A DNA stretch of 64,000 nt from Pseudomonas sp. RC10 (GTDB taxonomy: Bacteria > Pseudomonadota > Gammaproteobacteria > Pseudomonadales > Pseudomonadaceae), in NCBI RefSeq assembly GCF_038397775.1, contig NZ_CP151650.1, forward strand, positions 5,456,001-5,520,000, given 5' to 3'. Each line of letters begins with the position of its first letter. Position 1 is the first letter of the stretch. Positions 18,395-28,488 of the stretch are shown here, piece after piece. The notes beneath the pieces were generated by a model. That model had not been told where the DNA came from. It worked only from the letters and a program-made list of their open reading frames with translations, and made no database searches. A program made the position numbers and the translations under genes.

Positions 18395-20983
18395 ATGCCA
18401 TCCCGCAAATTTGGACTCAACCTGGTAGTCGTCGTGGCGATCGCCGCGCTGTTCACGGGTTTCTGGGCACTGATCAACCGCCCTGTGACCACACCCAACT
18501 GGCCTGAACACATCTCCGGATTCTCTTATTCCCCGTTCCGCCTGGGACAAAACCCACAGAAGGGCGTGTACCCGTCCGACGAAGAGATGCGTCAGGACCT
18601 GGAGTTGATGAGCAAATGGACTGACAGCATCCGCATCTATTCGGTGGACGGCCCTCAGCAGGACATTCCCAAGCTGGCCGAGGAATTTGGCCTGCGCGTG
18701 ACACTGGGCATCTGGATCAGCCCCGATCTTGAACGCAACGAGCGGGAAATCAATACCGCTATTCAACTAGCCAACACCAATCGCAGTGTGGTTCGGGTCG
18801 TGGTCGGCAACGAAGCGCTGTATCGGGAAGAGATCAAGCCGAAAGACCTGATGGCGATCCTTGACCGCGTGCGTGCCGCCGTGAAGGTGCCGGTGACCAC
18901 TTCCGAGCAATGGCACATCTGGGAGAAATACCCAGAGCTGGCCAAACACGTGGACCTGATCGCTGCGCACATCCTGCCGTACTGGGAATACATCCCGGTG
19001 GACAAGGCCGGGCAGTACGTTCTGGATCGCGCCCGCGAACTCAAACACATGTTCCCGAAAAAGCCGCTGTTGCTCTCTGAAGTGGGCTGGCCCAGCAACG
19101 GCCACATGCGCGGCGGTGCAGACGCCAATCAGGCGGACCAGGCGATTTACCTGCGCACGCTGGTCAACAAACTGAACCGTCAAGGCTTCAAATATTTCGT
19201 CATCGAAGCGTTTGACCAGCCGTGGAAAGCCAGCGACGAAGGCTCGGTCGGTGCTTACTGGGGCGTGTACAACGCCGACCGTCAGCAGAAATTCAACTTT
19301 GAAGGCCCCGTCGTCGCGATCCCGCAATGGCGGGTACTGGCGGTGGGCTCGGCCGTGCTGGCCATGCTGGCACTGGCGCTGCTGTTGATCGACGGCTCGG
19401 CCCTGCGCCAGCGCGGTCGCACTTTCCTGACGTTCATCGCCTTCCTTTGCGGTTCAGTGCTGGTGTGGATTGGCTACGACTACAGCCAGCAATACAGCAC
19501 CTGGTTCAGCCTGCTTGTAGGATTTCTCCTGGCATTGGGCGCATTCGGGGTGTTCATCGTACTGCTGACCGAGGCCCACGAACTGGCCGAAGCGGTCTGG
19601 ACCCACAAGCGCCGTCGTGAATTCCTGCCCGTCCATGCGGACAAGGCCTACAGACCGAAAGTCTCGGTGCACGTGCCCTGCTACAACGAGCCGCCGGAAA
19701 TGGTCAAACAGACGCTGAACGCACTGGCCGCGCTGGACTACCCGGATTTCGAAGTGCTGCTGATCGACAACAACACCAAGGACCCGGCTGTCTGGGAACC
19801 GGTCAAAGCCCACTGCGAAATGCTCGGCGAGCGCTTCAAGTTCTTCCACGTCGCGCCGTTGGCGGGCTTCAAGGGCGGCGCGCTGAATTACCTGATTCCT
19901 CACACCGCAAAAGACGCTGAAGTCATTGCCGTGATCGACTCGGACTACTGCGTTGACCGCAACTGGCTCAAGCACATGGTCCCGCACTTCGCCGACCCGA
20001 AAATCGCCGTGGTGCAGTCGCCTCAGGACTATCGCGACCAATACGAAAGCGCGTTCAAGAAGCTCTGCTACTCGGAATACAAAGGCTTCTTCCACATCGG
20101 CATGGTGACCCGCAACGACCGCGACGCAATCATCCAGCACGGCACGATGACCATGACTCGCCGCTCCGTGCTCGAAGAATTGGGCTGGGCCGACTGGTGC
20201 ATCTGTGAAGACGCCGAGCTGGGCCTGCGGGTGTTCGAAAAAGGCTATTCCGCCGCGTACGCCCACCACAGCTACGGCCAGGGCCTGATGCCGGACACAT
20301 TCATCGACTTCAAAAAGCAGCGTTTCCGCTGGGCATACGGCGCGATCCAGATCATCAAACGCCACGCCGCCAGCCTGCTGCGCGGCAAGGACACCGAATT
20401 GACTCGTGGCCAGCGCTACCACTTCCTGGCGGGCTGGCTGCCGTGGGTCGCCGACGGCATGAACATCTTCTTCACCGTCGGCGCGCTGCTGTGGTCGGCG
20501 GCGATGATCATCGTGCCGAACCGGGTCGATCCGCCGCTGCTGATCTTCGCGATCCCGCCCTTGGCGCTGTTCTTCTTCAAGGTCGGCAAGATCATCTTCC
20601 TCTACCGTCGCGCCGTGGGCGTGAACCTCAAGGATGCGTTCTACGCCGCCCTGGCGGGGCTGGCGCTGTCGCACACCATCGCCAAGGCGGTGCTCTATGG
20701 CTTCTTCACCACCAGTATTCCGTTCTTCCGCACCCCGAAAAACGCCGACAGCCATGGCCTGCTGGTGGCAATTTCCGAGGCCCGTGAAGAGCTGTTCATC
20801 ATGTTGCTGCTGTGGGGCGCAGCGCTGGGCATCTGCGTGGTGCAGGGCCTGCCGAGCTACGACGTGCGTTTCTGGGTGATGATGCTGCTGGTGCAGTCGC
20901 TGCCGTACCTGGCGGCGCTGATCATGGCGTTTCTGTCGTCGCTGCCCAAACCCAAGGCACAGACGGAACCGGCCACGGCCTGA
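18395..20983 (+). CDS. ndvB: NdvB-like membrane glucosyltransferase (GH17 domain fused to GT2)
   Basis: Predicted inner-membrane enzyme for beta-1,3-glucan (cyclic periplasmic glucan) synthesis, 863 aa. After an N-terminal membrane anchor (about 9-27), a periplasmic GH17-like domain has the two expected acids Glu140 (VVGNEALYR) and Glu229 (LLSEVGWPSNG). Two membrane segments follow, then a GT2 catalytic domain with VPCYNEPPEMV, the DSD of AVIDSDYCVD and the product-site QRFRWAYG, then a C-terminal membrane bundle. P. aeruginosa NdvB, about the same size and also next to dapE, makes glucans tied to biofilm antibiotic tolerance. I infer the same role. ATG at 18395 is chosen over a TTG at 18329. 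Confidence 0.85.
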   Translation: MPSRKFGLNLVVVVAIAALFTGFWALINRPVTTPNWPEHISGFSYSPFRLGQNPQKGVYPSDEEMRQDLELMSKWTDSIRIYSVDGPQQDIPKLAEEFGLRVTLGIWISPDLERNEREINTAIQLANTNRSVVRVVVGNEALYREEIKPKDLMAILDRVRAAVKVPVTTSEQWHIWEKYPELAKHVDLIAAHILPYWEYIPVDKAGQYVLDRARELKHMFPKKPLLLSEVGWPSNGHMRGGADANQADQAIYLRTLVNKLNRQGFKYFVIEAFDQPWKASDEGSVGAYWGVYNADRQQKFNFEGPVVAIPQWRVLAVGSAVLAMLALALLLIDGSALRQRGRTFLTFIAFLCGSVLVWIGYDYSQQYSTWFSLLVGFLLALGAFGVFIVLLTEAHELAEAVWTHKRRREFLPVHADKAYRPKVSVHVPCYNEPPEMVKQTLNALAALDYPDFEVLLIDNNTKDPAVWEPVKAHCEMLGERFKFFHVAPLAGFKGGALNYLIPHTAKDAEVIAVIDSDYCVDRNWLKHMVPHFADPKIAVVQSPQDYRDQYESAFKKLCYSEYKGFFHIGMVTRNDRDAIIQHGTMTMTRRSVLEELGWADWCICEDAELGLRVFEKGYSAAYAHHSYGQGLMPDTFIDFKKQRFRWAYGAIQIIKRHAASLLRGKDTELTRGQRYHFLAGWLPWVADGMNIFFTVGALLWSAAMIIVPNRVDPPLLIFAIPPLALFFFKVGKIIFLYRRAVGVNLKDAFYAALAGLALSHTIAKAVLYGFFTTSIPFFRTPKNADSHGLLVAISEAREELFIMLLLWGAALGICVVQGLPSYDVRFWVMMLLVQSLPYLAALIMAFLSSLPKPKAQTEPATA

Positions 20984-21002
20984 AACAATTGAGTGCTGTA
21001 CT

Positions 21003-21033
21003 AAACGGCGGCCTTCGGGTCGCCGTTTTGCTT
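21003..21033 (+). terminator. Probable intrinsic terminator of ndvB
   Basis: AAACGGCG and CGCCGTTT pair around GCCTTCGGGT, followed by TGCTTT, just after the ndvB stop. The T-run is short and broken, so strength is uncertain. Confidence 0.7.
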
Positions 21034-21050
21034 TAAGATATCCCCCCTTT

Positions 21051-21142
21051 TTGTAGGCGCGCGCTTGCCCGCGAAATCCGCGTGTCAGGCTCTACGTGAC
21101 TGACGGTCCAATCGCAATCGCGGGCAAGCGCGCTCCTACAGG
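21051..21142. repeat. REP-type palindrome pair, family D
   Basis: Arms TTGTAGGCGCGCGCTTGCCC... and its complement CGGGCAAGCGCGCTCCTACA enclose about 44 bases between ndvB and dapE. This is the only family D copy in the window. The left arm has GGCG where the others have GGAG. Confidence 0.8.
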
Positions 21143-21171
21143 GTAAACACATTCATTTCTGCGGACCTTTC

Positions 21172-22323
21172 ATGACAGCCCCAGCCGATCTCTCGCCCAC
21201 TCTGCAACTCGCCTGCGACCTGATCCGTCGCCCATCGGTCACGCCGCTCGACGCCGATTGCCAGGCTGTGATGATGAAACGCCTGGGCGCTGCCGGTTTC
21301 ATGCTGGAGCCGATGCGCATCGAAGACGTCGATAATTTCTGGGCGACCCATGGCACGCAAGATGGCCCGGTGCTGTGTTTCGCCGGCCACACCGACGTGG
21401 TGCCGACCGGTCCTGTGAAAGCGTGGCAGAACGACCCGTTCGACGCGCTGATCGATGAACACGGCATGCTTTGCGGCCGTGGCGCGGCGGACATGAAAGG
21501 CAGCCTGGCGTCGATGATCATCGCCACCGAACGTTTCGTCGCCGACCACCCGAACCACAAGGGCAAGGTTGCGTACCTGATCACCAGCGACGAAGAAGGC
21601 CCGGCGCACCACGGCACCAAGGCAGTGGTCGAGCGTCTGGCGGCGCGCAAGGAGCGTCTGGACTGGTGCATCGTCGGCGAGCCGTCGAGCACCACTCTGG
21701 TGGGCGATGTGGTGAAAAATGGCCGTCGCGGTTCCCTCGGCGCCACGCTGACCGTCAAAGGTGTTCAAGGCCACGTGGCCTACCCGCATCTGGCGAAAAA
21801 CCCGATTCATCTGGCCGCTCCGGCGCTGGCTGAACTGGCCGCCGAGCATTGGGACGAAGGCAATGAATTCTTCCCGCCGACCAGCTTTCAGATCTCCAAC
21901 CTGAATGCGGGCACCGGCGCGACCAACGTGATTCCCGGCGACCTGACCGCCATCTTCAACTTCCGCTTCTCCACCGAATCCACGGTCGAAGGATTGCAGA
22001 AACGCGTGGCCGACATTCTCGACAAACACGGGCTGGACTGGCACGTGGAGTGGGCGCTGTCGGGCCTGCCGTTCCTCACCGAGCCGGGTGCGTTGCTCGA
22101 TGCCGTTTCGTCCAGCATCAAGACCGTTACCGGCCGTGACACCAAGGCGTCCACCAGCGGCGGTACGTCGGACGGCCGCTTTATCGCGACCCTCGGCACG
22201 CAGGTGGTGGAATTGGGGCCGGTCAACGCCACGATCCATCAGGTGAACGAACGCATTCTGGCCAGCGATCTCGACGTGCTGACCGAGATCTACTACCAGA
22301 CCCTGGTCAAGTTGCTCGCCTGA
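21172..22323 (+). CDS. dapE: Succinyl-diaminopimelate desuccinylase
   Basis: Di-zinc M20 peptidase-family hydrolase releasing succinate from N-succinyl-LL-DAP, giving LL-DAP for lysine and peptidoglycan. The 383-aa protein shows the metal site [11 protein letters not shown] (His73, Asp75), the catalytic TSDEEGPA and [10 protein letters not shown]. The stop overlaps the rlmA start (TGATG), so the two are co-translated, although their functions are unrelated. Confidence 0.96.
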   Translation: MTAPADLSPTLQLACDLIRRPSVTPLDADCQAVMMKRLGAAGFMLEPMRIEDVDNFWATHGTQDGPVLCFAGHTDVVPTGPVKAWQNDPFDALIDEHGMLCGRGAADMKGSLASMIIATERFVADHPNHKGKVAYLITSDEEGPAHHGTKAVVERLAARKERLDWCIVGEPSSTTLVGDVVKNGRRGSLGATLTVKGVQGHVAYPHLAKNPIHLAAPALAELAAEHWDEGNEFFPPTSFQISNLNAGTGATNVIPGDLTAIFNFRFSTESTVEGLQKRVADILDKHGLDWHVEWALSGLPFLTEPGALLDAVSSSIKTVTGRDTKASTSGGTSDGRFIATLGTQVVELGPVNATIHQVNERILASDLDVLTEIYYQTLVKLLA

Positions 22324-23132
22324 TGCTGACCTGCCCGATCTGCTCTGCCCCGCTCGATGCAGCGGACAACGGCGTGGTGTGCCCGGTCGGCCATCGCTTC
22401 GACCGCGCGCGTCAGGGTTACCTGAACCTGCTGCCGGTGCAGCACAAGAACAGCCGCGACCCTGGCGACAATCAGGCGATGGTCGAGGCGCGCCGGGATT
22501 TTCTCAACGCCGGGCATTACGCGCCGGTGGCGAAGCGTCTCGCTGAGCTGGCCGCCGAACGCGCCCCCGCGCACTGGCTCGACATTGGCTGCGGCGAGGG
22601 CTATTACACCGCCCAGATCGCCACAGCCCTGCCCCATGCCGATGGTTATGCGCTGGACATCTCTCGCGAAGCGGTCAAACGCGCCTGCAAACGCGACCCG
22701 AACCTGACCTGGTTGATCGCCAGCATGGCTCGCGTGCCGTTGCCAGACGCCAGTGTTCAGTTCATCGCCAGCGTGTTCAGCCCGTTGGACTGGGACGAGG
22801 CCAAGCGCCTGCTGTCGCCCGGCGGCGGCTTGATGCGTGTAGGACCGACCAACGAACACCTGATGGAATTGCGCCAGCGGCTGTACGACGAAGTCCGCGA
22901 TTACGCCGATGACAAGCACTTAGCGCTGGTGCCTGAAGGCATGGCTTTGAAACACAGTGAGACCTTGCGTTTCAAACTGACGCTGGTGGACGGTCAGGCC
23001 CGGGCTAATCTGCTGGCGATGACGCCCCACGGCTGGCGCGCCAGTGCCGAGCGCCGGGCCAACGTCATCGATCAGGCCGAGCCGTTCGAGGTGACCGTGT
23101 CGATGCGCTACGATTATTTCGTTTTGCAGTGA
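22323..23132 (+). CDS. rlmA: 23S rRNA (guanine-N1)-methyltransferase RlmA
   Basis: SAM-dependent enzyme that methylates G745 (E. coli numbering) in helix 35 of 23S rRNA. The 269-aa protein begins with a zinc-binding segment (Cys4, Cys7, Cys20, His24 in CPICSAP...CPVGH), followed by a Rossmann methyltransferase domain with WLDIGCGEGYY and FSPLDWDEAKRLL. It is translationally coupled to dapE. Confidence 0.92.
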   Translation: MLTCPICSAPLDAADNGVVCPVGHRFDRARQGYLNLLPVQHKNSRDPGDNQAMVEARRDFLNAGHYAPVAKRLAELAAERAPAHWLDIGCGEGYYTAQIATALPHADGYALDISREAVKRACKRDPNLTWLIASMARVPLPDASVQFIASVFSPLDWDEAKRLLSPGGGLMRVGPTNEHLMELRQRLYDEVRDYADDKHLALVPEGMALKHSETLRFKLTLVDGQARANLLAMTPHGWRASAERRANVIDQAEPFEVTVSMRYDYFVLQ

Positions 23133-23222
23133 CCGGCTGACTTAATACCAGACACGAAACGCTGAACATGAAACACCGAATGAATCCGCGAATGGATTTT
23201 CCAGAACAACCCAGAGGTATCC

Positions 23223-23600
23223 ATGCGCCAACCCGATATCGAGATTTACCTGAAAGACGCCGACGTCGATCACAAGGCCATCACCACTTGGCTGACCGCC
23301 GACATCGGCCCGTGCAGCGAGTGGGTGCAGAAAGGCCAGACCTGGAAATGCACCGCCGGTGACATCCCGGTGACTTGGATTCCCAAGGCTGTAGGAAAGT
23401 GGAACAGCCTTTGTCTGGACAGCGATAAAACCCCGTGGGACGACGACATCGCCTGCGCCCGCGCCGCTTTCAAAGCCTTGAACGTCGAAGTGCGTTGCGC
23501 ACCAGGCACATGGGTCGAGGAAGAAAGCGACGAAGACGCCGACCGCTGGATTCGCATCAGTGCGGACGGTGAAGAAGAGATTACCTGGCGCACGTCGTAA
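23223..23600 (+). CDS. Small conserved-looking protein of unknown function
   Basis: A 125-aa soluble acidic protein starting MRQPDIEIYLKDADVDHKAI, with no signal peptide or membrane segment. It has an N-terminal alpha/beta-like segment, four cysteines (residues 30, 43, 64 and 79) and an acidic tail rich in Asp/Glu. An AGAGG ribosome site precedes the ATG. I do not recognise the family. It lies between rlmA and plsB on the same strand; the codon pattern looks like its neighbours, so the gene is probably real. Confidence 0.7.
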   Translation: MRQPDIEIYLKDADVDHKAITTWLTADIGPCSEWVQKGQTWKCTAGDIPVTWIPKAVGKWNSLCLDSDKTPWDDDIACARAAFKALNVEVRCAPGTWVEEESDEDADRWIRISADGEEEITWRTS

Positions 23601-23655
23601 GACGCCGCAAACCCGGGTCGGATGCGCCATGCGTCGTTTTGACGTGCACCTGTAA

Positions 23656-23749
23656 CCTGTGGGAGCGAATTCATTCGCGATTGGCCGGTGCATCCCCCAG
23701 ATGCGTACCGGCTTCACCATCGCATCGCGAATGAATTCGCTCCCACAGG
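23656..23749. repeat. REP-type palindrome pair, family A
   Basis: CCTGTGGGAGCGAATTCATT... and its complement enclose about 44 bases between the 125-aa protein gene and plsB. The right arm ends about 97 bases before the plsB start. Confidence 0.85.
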
Positions 23750-23845
23750 GAATTACCCGCCCCTTCCCGCCGCCGCTTTGCCCATCCCCGCCATATCCGG
23801 CAAACTGACCGCTTCGTGGGCTTTGCCCCTCAGCGCAGAATTCGT

Positions 23846-26338
23846 ATGACCCGCTCCCCGTTTCGTCGTCTCGTTTTTGGCACCCTGCGTCGCCTGCTGT
23901 ATGTGTGGGTGCGTTCGGAGACGATCAATCAGTCGTCTTTCACCCTCAATCTGGACCGCAGCCGACCGGTGTTTTACGCGCTGCAAAACCCGTCGATGAC
24001 CGATCTGGCCGTGCTCGACACCGAGTGCCGCAAGGCCGGTTTGCCGCGCCCGGTGCTGCCGGTGGCGGTCGGCGATCTGACAGAACCCGCTGCGTTCTTT
24101 TACCTCACGCCTGAGCCCGACTGGCTGGGTCGTCAAGACAAACGCGGCGCCCCACCGACGCTGGAGCGATTGGTCGGTGCCGTCACGCAGAACGCCACCG
24201 AAGACGCGCAGATCATCCCGGTCAGCGTGTTTTGGGGGCAGTCGCCAGACAAGGAAGACAGCCCGTGGAAATTGCTGTTTGCCGACAGCTGGGCCGTGAC
24301 CGGACGCCTGCGCAAGTTCATCACCATCCTGATTCTGGGCCGCAAGACCCGCGTGCAGTTCTCCGCGCCAATCCACGTGCGCGACCTCGTCGATGAGAAC
24401 AAGGGCTACGAGCGCACCGTGCGCATGGCCCAGCGTCTGTTGCGGGTGCATTTCCGCAACCTGAAAGCAGCGGTCATCGGTCCCGACATTTCTCACCGAC
24501 GCAACCTGGTGAAAGGCCTGATCAACGACCCGCTGGTCAAACAGGCGATCCTCGACGAAGCGGCACGCGAGAAAATCCCGGAAGCCAAAGCACGGGAAAA
24601 AGCCCTGCATTACGGCAACGAAATCGCCTCGGATTACACCTACACCGCCATCCGTTTTCTGGAAGTGGTGCTGAGCTGGTTCTGGAACAAGATCTACGAC
24701 GGCATCAAAGTCAGCCATATCGAAGGCGTGCAGAACGTCGCGCAGGGCAACGAGATCATTTATGTGCCCTGCCATCGCAGCCACATCGACTACCTGCTGC
24801 TGTCCTACCTGCTGTTCCGCAACGGCCTGACGCCCCCGCACATCGCGGCGGGCATCAACCTCAACATGCCGGTCATTGGCGGACTGCTGCGACGGGGCGG
24901 GGCGTTTTTCATGCGCCGCACCTTCAAGGGTAATCCGCTGTACACCGCCGTGTTCAACGAATACCTGCACACCCTGTTCACCAAAGGCTTCCCGGTCGAA
25001 TACTTCGTTGAGGGCGGCCGCTCGCGCACCGGGCGCATGCTGCAACCCAAGACCGGCATGCTCGCGATCACCCTGCGCAGCTACCTGCGCAATTCCCGTA
25101 CGCCCATCGTCTTCGTGCCGGTCTACATCGGTTACGAGCGCGTGCTGGAAGGCCGCACGTACCTCGGCGAACTGCGCGGGGCCACGAAGAAAAAAGAGTC
25201 GATTTTCGACATCTTTAAAGTCATTGGTGCACTCAAGCAAAAGTTCGGTCAGGTGTCGGTGAACTTCGGCGAGCCGATCAAGCTGGAAGAATTCCTCAAC
25301 CACGAACAGCCCGACTGGCGCACCCAGGACCTGGGGCCGGTGTTCAAGCCCGCGTGGCTTAACGCCACGACCCATCGCCTCGGTGAACAGGTCGCACGTC
25401 ATCTGAACGAAGCGGCGGCGGTCAATCCGGTCAACCTGGTGGCGCTGGCGCTGCTGTCGACCAACAAGCACGCGCTTGACGACCGCGCGCTGTCCCGTGT
25501 GCTCGACCTGTACCTGACGCTGCTGCGCAGCGTGCCGTACTCGCCCCACACCACCTTGCCGGAAGGCGACGGCGCGGCATTGATCGCGCACGTCAAAGGT
25601 ATGGACCTGCTGTCGGAGCAGAGCGACAGGCTCGGCAAAATCCTTTATCTGGACGAGCAAAACGCCGTCCTGATGACCTACTACCGCAACAACGTGCTGC
25701 ACATCTTCGCGCTGCCCGCGCTGCTGGCGAGCTTCTTCCAGAGTTCGTCGCGCATGACCCGCGAGCAAGTGTTGCGCTACACCCGAGCGCTGTATCCGTA
25801 CCTGCAATCGGAGCTGTTCATCCGCTGGTCGCTGGACGATCTGGATGGCGTCATCGACCAGTGGCTGGCCGCGTTCGTCGAGCAAGGGCTGCTGCGCTTC
25901 GAGAACGACGTCTATTTGCGTCCGGCCCCTAGCTCGCGAAGTTTTGTGCTGCTGACGTTGCTGTCCCGTGCCATCGCCCAGACGCTGCAACGTTTCTACA
26001 TGGCCATCGCGCTGTTGCTGAACAACGGGCAGCACACGCTGACGGCCGAAGAGCTGGAAGACCTGTGCACGATCATGGCTCAGCGCCTGTCGATCCTGCA
26101 TGGCCTGAACGCCCCGGAATTCTTCGACAAGAGCCTGTTCCGGCACTTCATCCAGAGTTTGTTAGACGAGGATGTGCTGCGCAAGGACGACACCGGCAAA
26201 CTGGGCTATCACGAGCTGTTGGGCGAACTGGCCGAGGGCGCCGCCAAGCGGGTTTTGCCAGCAGAAATTCGATTGTCGATTCGCCAAGTGGCACTGCATC
26301 GCGATGAAGAGGTCTTAGACGCAGGCCCGAGTGTCTGA
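23846..26338 (+). CDS. plsB: Glycerol-3-phosphate 1-O-acyltransferase
   Basis: Inner-membrane enzyme that acylates sn-glycerol-3-phosphate to lysophosphatidate, the first step of phospholipid synthesis, before PlsC and CdsA. The 830-aa protein carries the HX4D motif [12 protein letters not shown] (His310, Asp315), the substrate-binding [11 protein letters not shown], and [14 protein letters not shown] at 23846 ([16 protein letters not shown]) is preferred over a GTG 30 bases upstream. Size fits the large proteobacterial PlsB. Confidence 0.96.
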   Translation: MTRSPFRRLVFGTLRRLLYVWVRSETINQSSFTLNLDRSRPVFYALQNPSMTDLAVLDTECRKAGLPRPVLPVAVGDLTEPAAFFYLTPEPDWLGRQDKRGAPPTLERLVGAVTQNATEDAQIIPVSVFWGQSPDKEDSPWKLLFADSWAVTGRLRKFITILILGRKTRVQFSAPIHVRDLVDENKGYERTVRMAQRLLRVHFRNLKAAVIGPDISHRRNLVKGLINDPLVKQAILDEAAREKIPEAKAREKALHYGNEIASDYTYTAIRFLEVVLSWFWNKIYDGIKVSHIEGVQNVAQGNEIIYVPCHRSHIDYLLLSYLLFRNGLTPPHIAAGINLNMPVIGGLLRRGGAFFMRRTFKGNPLYTAVFNEYLHTLFTKGFPVEYFVEGGRSRTGRMLQPKTGMLAITLRSYLRNSRTPIVFVPVYIGYERVLEGRTYLGELRGATKKKESIFDIFKVIGALKQKFGQVSVNFGEPIKLEEFLNHEQPDWRTQDLGPVFKPAWLNATTHRLGEQVARHLNEAAAVNPVNLVALALLSTNKHALDDRALSRVLDLYLTLLRSVPYSPHTTLPEGDGAALIAHVKGMDLLSEQSDRLGKILYLDEQNAVLMTYYRNNVLHIFALPALLASFFQSSSRMTREQVLRYTRALYPYLQSELFIRWSLDDLDGVIDQWLAAFVEQGLLRFENDVYLRPAPSSRSFVLLTLLSRAIAQTLQRFYMAIALLLNNGQHTLTAEELEDLCTIMAQRLSILHGLNAPEFFDKSLFRHFIQSLLDEDVLRKDDTGKLGYHELLGELAEGAAKRVLPAEIRLSIRQVALHRDEEVLDAGPSV

Positions 26339-26401
26339 GCCATCGCGCTCAACGTACGGCATCTGCGGGCACGCCCCCTTTGTGACATGGAGATTCACCC
26401 G

Positions 26402-26803
26402 ATGAAACACCTGATTCTGGCCTTGGCCACCACCGTCCTGGCCGCTTGCGCCGGTCATGCACCGGACAATTTGAAAGGCACCCTCGATGGCGAGGTGTTC
26501 TACCTGCAACGCATGGCACTGCCGCCGACCGCTACCCTGAAAGTCACGCTGCAGGACGTCTCCCTGGCAGACGCACCGGCTCAGACGCTGGCCAGCGAGA
26601 GCGGCCCGATCAAGGGACAGGTTCCTTTGCCCTTCCATCTGACCTACGATCAGCAACAGGTCAAACCGGGCCACACCTATGCCGTGAGCGCGCGCATCGA
26701 GGTCGATGGCAAGCTGCTGCTGATCAGCACTGAACGCTATACGGTGGACCTGACGCTGGAAGAGAAACCCCGGGTCAAGATCCGGGTAAACCCGGCCAGC
26801 TAA
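26402..26803 (+). CDS. YbaY-family lipoprotein
   Basis: Outer-membrane lipoprotein candidate, 133 aa. The signal MKHLILALATTVLAAC has a lipobox with Cys16. The rest is one beta-rich domain resembling the YbaY/PF09619 type (GTLDGEVFYLQRMALPPTATLKV), which is known mainly by its fold; its role is unknown. ATG at 26402 is set by the lipoprotein signal, with GGAG eight to ten bases upstream. Confidence 0.85.
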   Translation: MKHLILALATTVLAACAGHAPDNLKGTLDGEVFYLQRMALPPTATLKVTLQDVSLADAPAQTLASESGPIKGQVPLPFHLTYDQQQVKPGHTYAVSARIEVDGKLLLISTERYTVDLTLEEKPRVKIRVNPAS

Positions 26804-26848
26804 AGGGCCTTTGCCCGATTTTCTTCACCTCCGAAAAGGACGTTACCC

Positions 26849-27538
26849 ATGCTGCTTCGCTCCCTCTCGTTCACTGGCCTGTTCGCCGGGTTGTTGCTCT
26901 CGGCCAATGCCTTCGCGCTGTCGCTGGGTGACCTCTCGCAGTCGGACGCCACCGGTGGTCTCAAGGACGCGCTGACCCAAGGTGCGCAGATTGCCGTCAA
27001 GCAATTGGGCGTGCCGGGCGGATTCAGCAACAACAAGGACGTGCGCATCGAGCTGCCAGGCAAGCTGGGCAAAGTGGCGAGCAAGATGAAGCTGCTGGGC
27101 ATGGGCAATCAGGTGGATCAGTTGGAAACCAGCATGAACCAGGCAGCCGAAGCCGCTGTGCCACAGGCCCAGGCGATTCTGGTAGATGCCGTGAAGAAAA
27201 TGAGCGTGTCTGACGCCAAGGGCGTGCTGACCGGCGGCAAGGATTCGGCCACTCAGTACCTGAACAAATCCAGCCGCGATCAGATCCGCGCCAAGTTCCT
27301 GCCCATCGTCAAGCAAGCTACCGACAAAGTGGGCCTGGCGCAGCAATACAACAGCTTCGCCGGCAAGGCCGCGAGCCTCGGCGTGGTCGATGCGAAAGAC
27401 TCGAATATCGAAGGCTACGTGACCGAAAAAGCCCTCGACGGCCTGTTCGAGATGATCGCCAAACAGGAAGAAGGCATCCGCGCCAACCCGGCCGGTGCCG
27501 CCACCAGCCTGGCGAAGAAAGTGTTCGGCGCGCTTTAA
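26849..27538 (+). CDS. DUF4197 exported protein
   Basis: A 229-aa protein with a Sec signal (MLLRSLSFTGLFAGLLLSANAFA) and a mature part that matches DUF4197 as I know it: helical, with KLGKVASKMKLLGMGNQVDQ and VTEKALDGLFEMIAKQEEGI. Function is unknown; it is expected in the periplasm. AAAAGGA precedes the ATG. It follows the YbaY-type gene by 45 bases, and a strong terminator lies 22 bases after the stop. Confidence 0.85.
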   Translation: MLLRSLSFTGLFAGLLLSANAFALSLGDLSQSDATGGLKDALTQGAQIAVKQLGVPGGFSNNKDVRIELPGKLGKVASKMKLLGMGNQVDQLETSMNQAAEAAVPQAQAILVDAVKKMSVSDAKGVLTGGKDSATQYLNKSSRDQIRAKFLPIVKQATDKVGLAQQYNSFAGKAASLGVVDAKDSNIEGYVTEKALDGLFEMIAKQEEGIRANPAGAATSLAKKVFGAL

Positions 27539-27559
27539 CGGGCACCTTTCGCGAGCAAC

Positions 27560-27595
27560 AAAAAGCCCCGACACTGCGAAGTGCCGGGGCTTTTT
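27560..27595. terminator. Bidirectional intrinsic terminator
   Basis: AAAAAGCCCCGACACT and AGTGCCGGGGCTTTTT pair with one mismatch around GCGA. T-runs leave both sides, so it serves the convergent DUF4197 and DUF4337 genes. Confidence 0.92.
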
Positions 27596-27607
27596 CATGA
27601 GCCGCGT

Positions 27608-28174
27608 TCAGAGATGCAACCAGGCCATCACGCCGAGCAAGACACTGACGCCACCCGCGCCGTACGAGACTTTCTGCAGCCACTCCTTGCGGGTCAGCAA
27701 AGTGATCGCGGCCAGAGAAATGGCCATCTGAATCGCCATCATTGCCTGCGCCCAGCGGTGGTGAGAATGCAGCACCTGCTCGGATTTCTCGTCCCACGCT
27801 TGCGCCTGCGCCTCAAGGGCTTCGGCCTTGAGCTTGGCAGCCTCTTTATCGGCCTTGTAACGCTGGACCTCCGCGACGTAATGCGCGCTGTCCAGACCGG
27901 GTATGTGGCTCGCCAGGTCCGCGAGGTTTTCACGGCTCGATTTGGCCTGGTAGTAATTCCACTGATTCGACGCCTCGGTCTTCTTGATCGCGGCATTGTT
28001 CTTGTCCATCGCCGCTTCGCTTTCAGTGGAACCGGCCTGATAGCTCAACAACGCACCGACCGTCGCCATGATCGCGGTCATGACCGCGATCTTCCCGGCA
28101 AACCGATCCCCGGTGGTGTGCGCATGCTCGACATGATGTTCATGAGGGCTGGGAACTTCGAAGGATTCGGACAT
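27608..28174 (-). CDS. DUF4337 membrane protein
   Basis: A 188-aa protein with a His-rich N-terminus (HEHHVEHAH), one membrane segment at about 26-46, a long charged helical region likely to be coiled coil (KADKEAAKLKAEALEAQAQ) and two C-terminal membrane segments. This layout matches DUF4337; function is unknown. Convergent with the DUF4197 gene. Confidence 0.85.
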   Translation of the reverse strand: MSESFEVPSPHEHHVEHAHTTGDRFAGKIAVMTAIMATVGALLSYQAGSTESEAAMDKNNAAIKKTEASNQWNYYQAKSSRENLADLASHIPGLDSAHYVAEVQRYKADKEAAKLKAEALEAQAQAWDEKSEQVLHSHHRWAQAMMAIQMAISLAAITLLTRKEWLQKVSYGAGGVSVLLGVMAWLHL

Positions 28175-28488
28175 GGACTTCTATCGCCTGACACGACGTT
28201 GACTCGGAGGTGCTTGAGCAGCCGGAGGCTGGCGGCGCGAATATAGGTGATATTCGTGAGGGCGAGAAGCGCAACGGTGGTTTCGTTCAGCCACAAGCAA
28301 GCTTTACCCGCGTGCTGCGACAAGCGCGGGAGCTGTGGGAGCGAATTCATTCGCGAAACGGTGGTACAGACAAAACCAATGTGTCGAATGTACCGGCCAA
28401 TCGTCGGGCTGCCGCCCAGAATGAATTCGCTCACAGTTGAATCCGTGTCAGCCTCAACATCTGCCTGCGCCCCCACAGGGAACCACCT
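28175..28488. other. Intergenic region between DUF4337 gene and mexK
   Basis: This 314-base gap contains one family A REP-type pair and no convincing gene. It holds the promoter region of the DUF4337 gene and the 3' side of mexK. Confidence 0.5.
28333..28436. repeat. REP-type palindrome pair, family A (right arm decayed)
   Basis: The left arm GTGGGAGCGAATTCATTCGC is intact. The right arm (28419-28436, AGAATGAATTCGCTCACAG) has lost the GCGA end and one base of the edge. Confidence 0.75.

Noticed and set aside
23753..26146. A 797-codon minus-strand open frame across plsB
   Set aside because: Antisense to plsB, whose HX4D and other motifs are intact. The antisense product is Gln/Arg/His-rich and shows no family.
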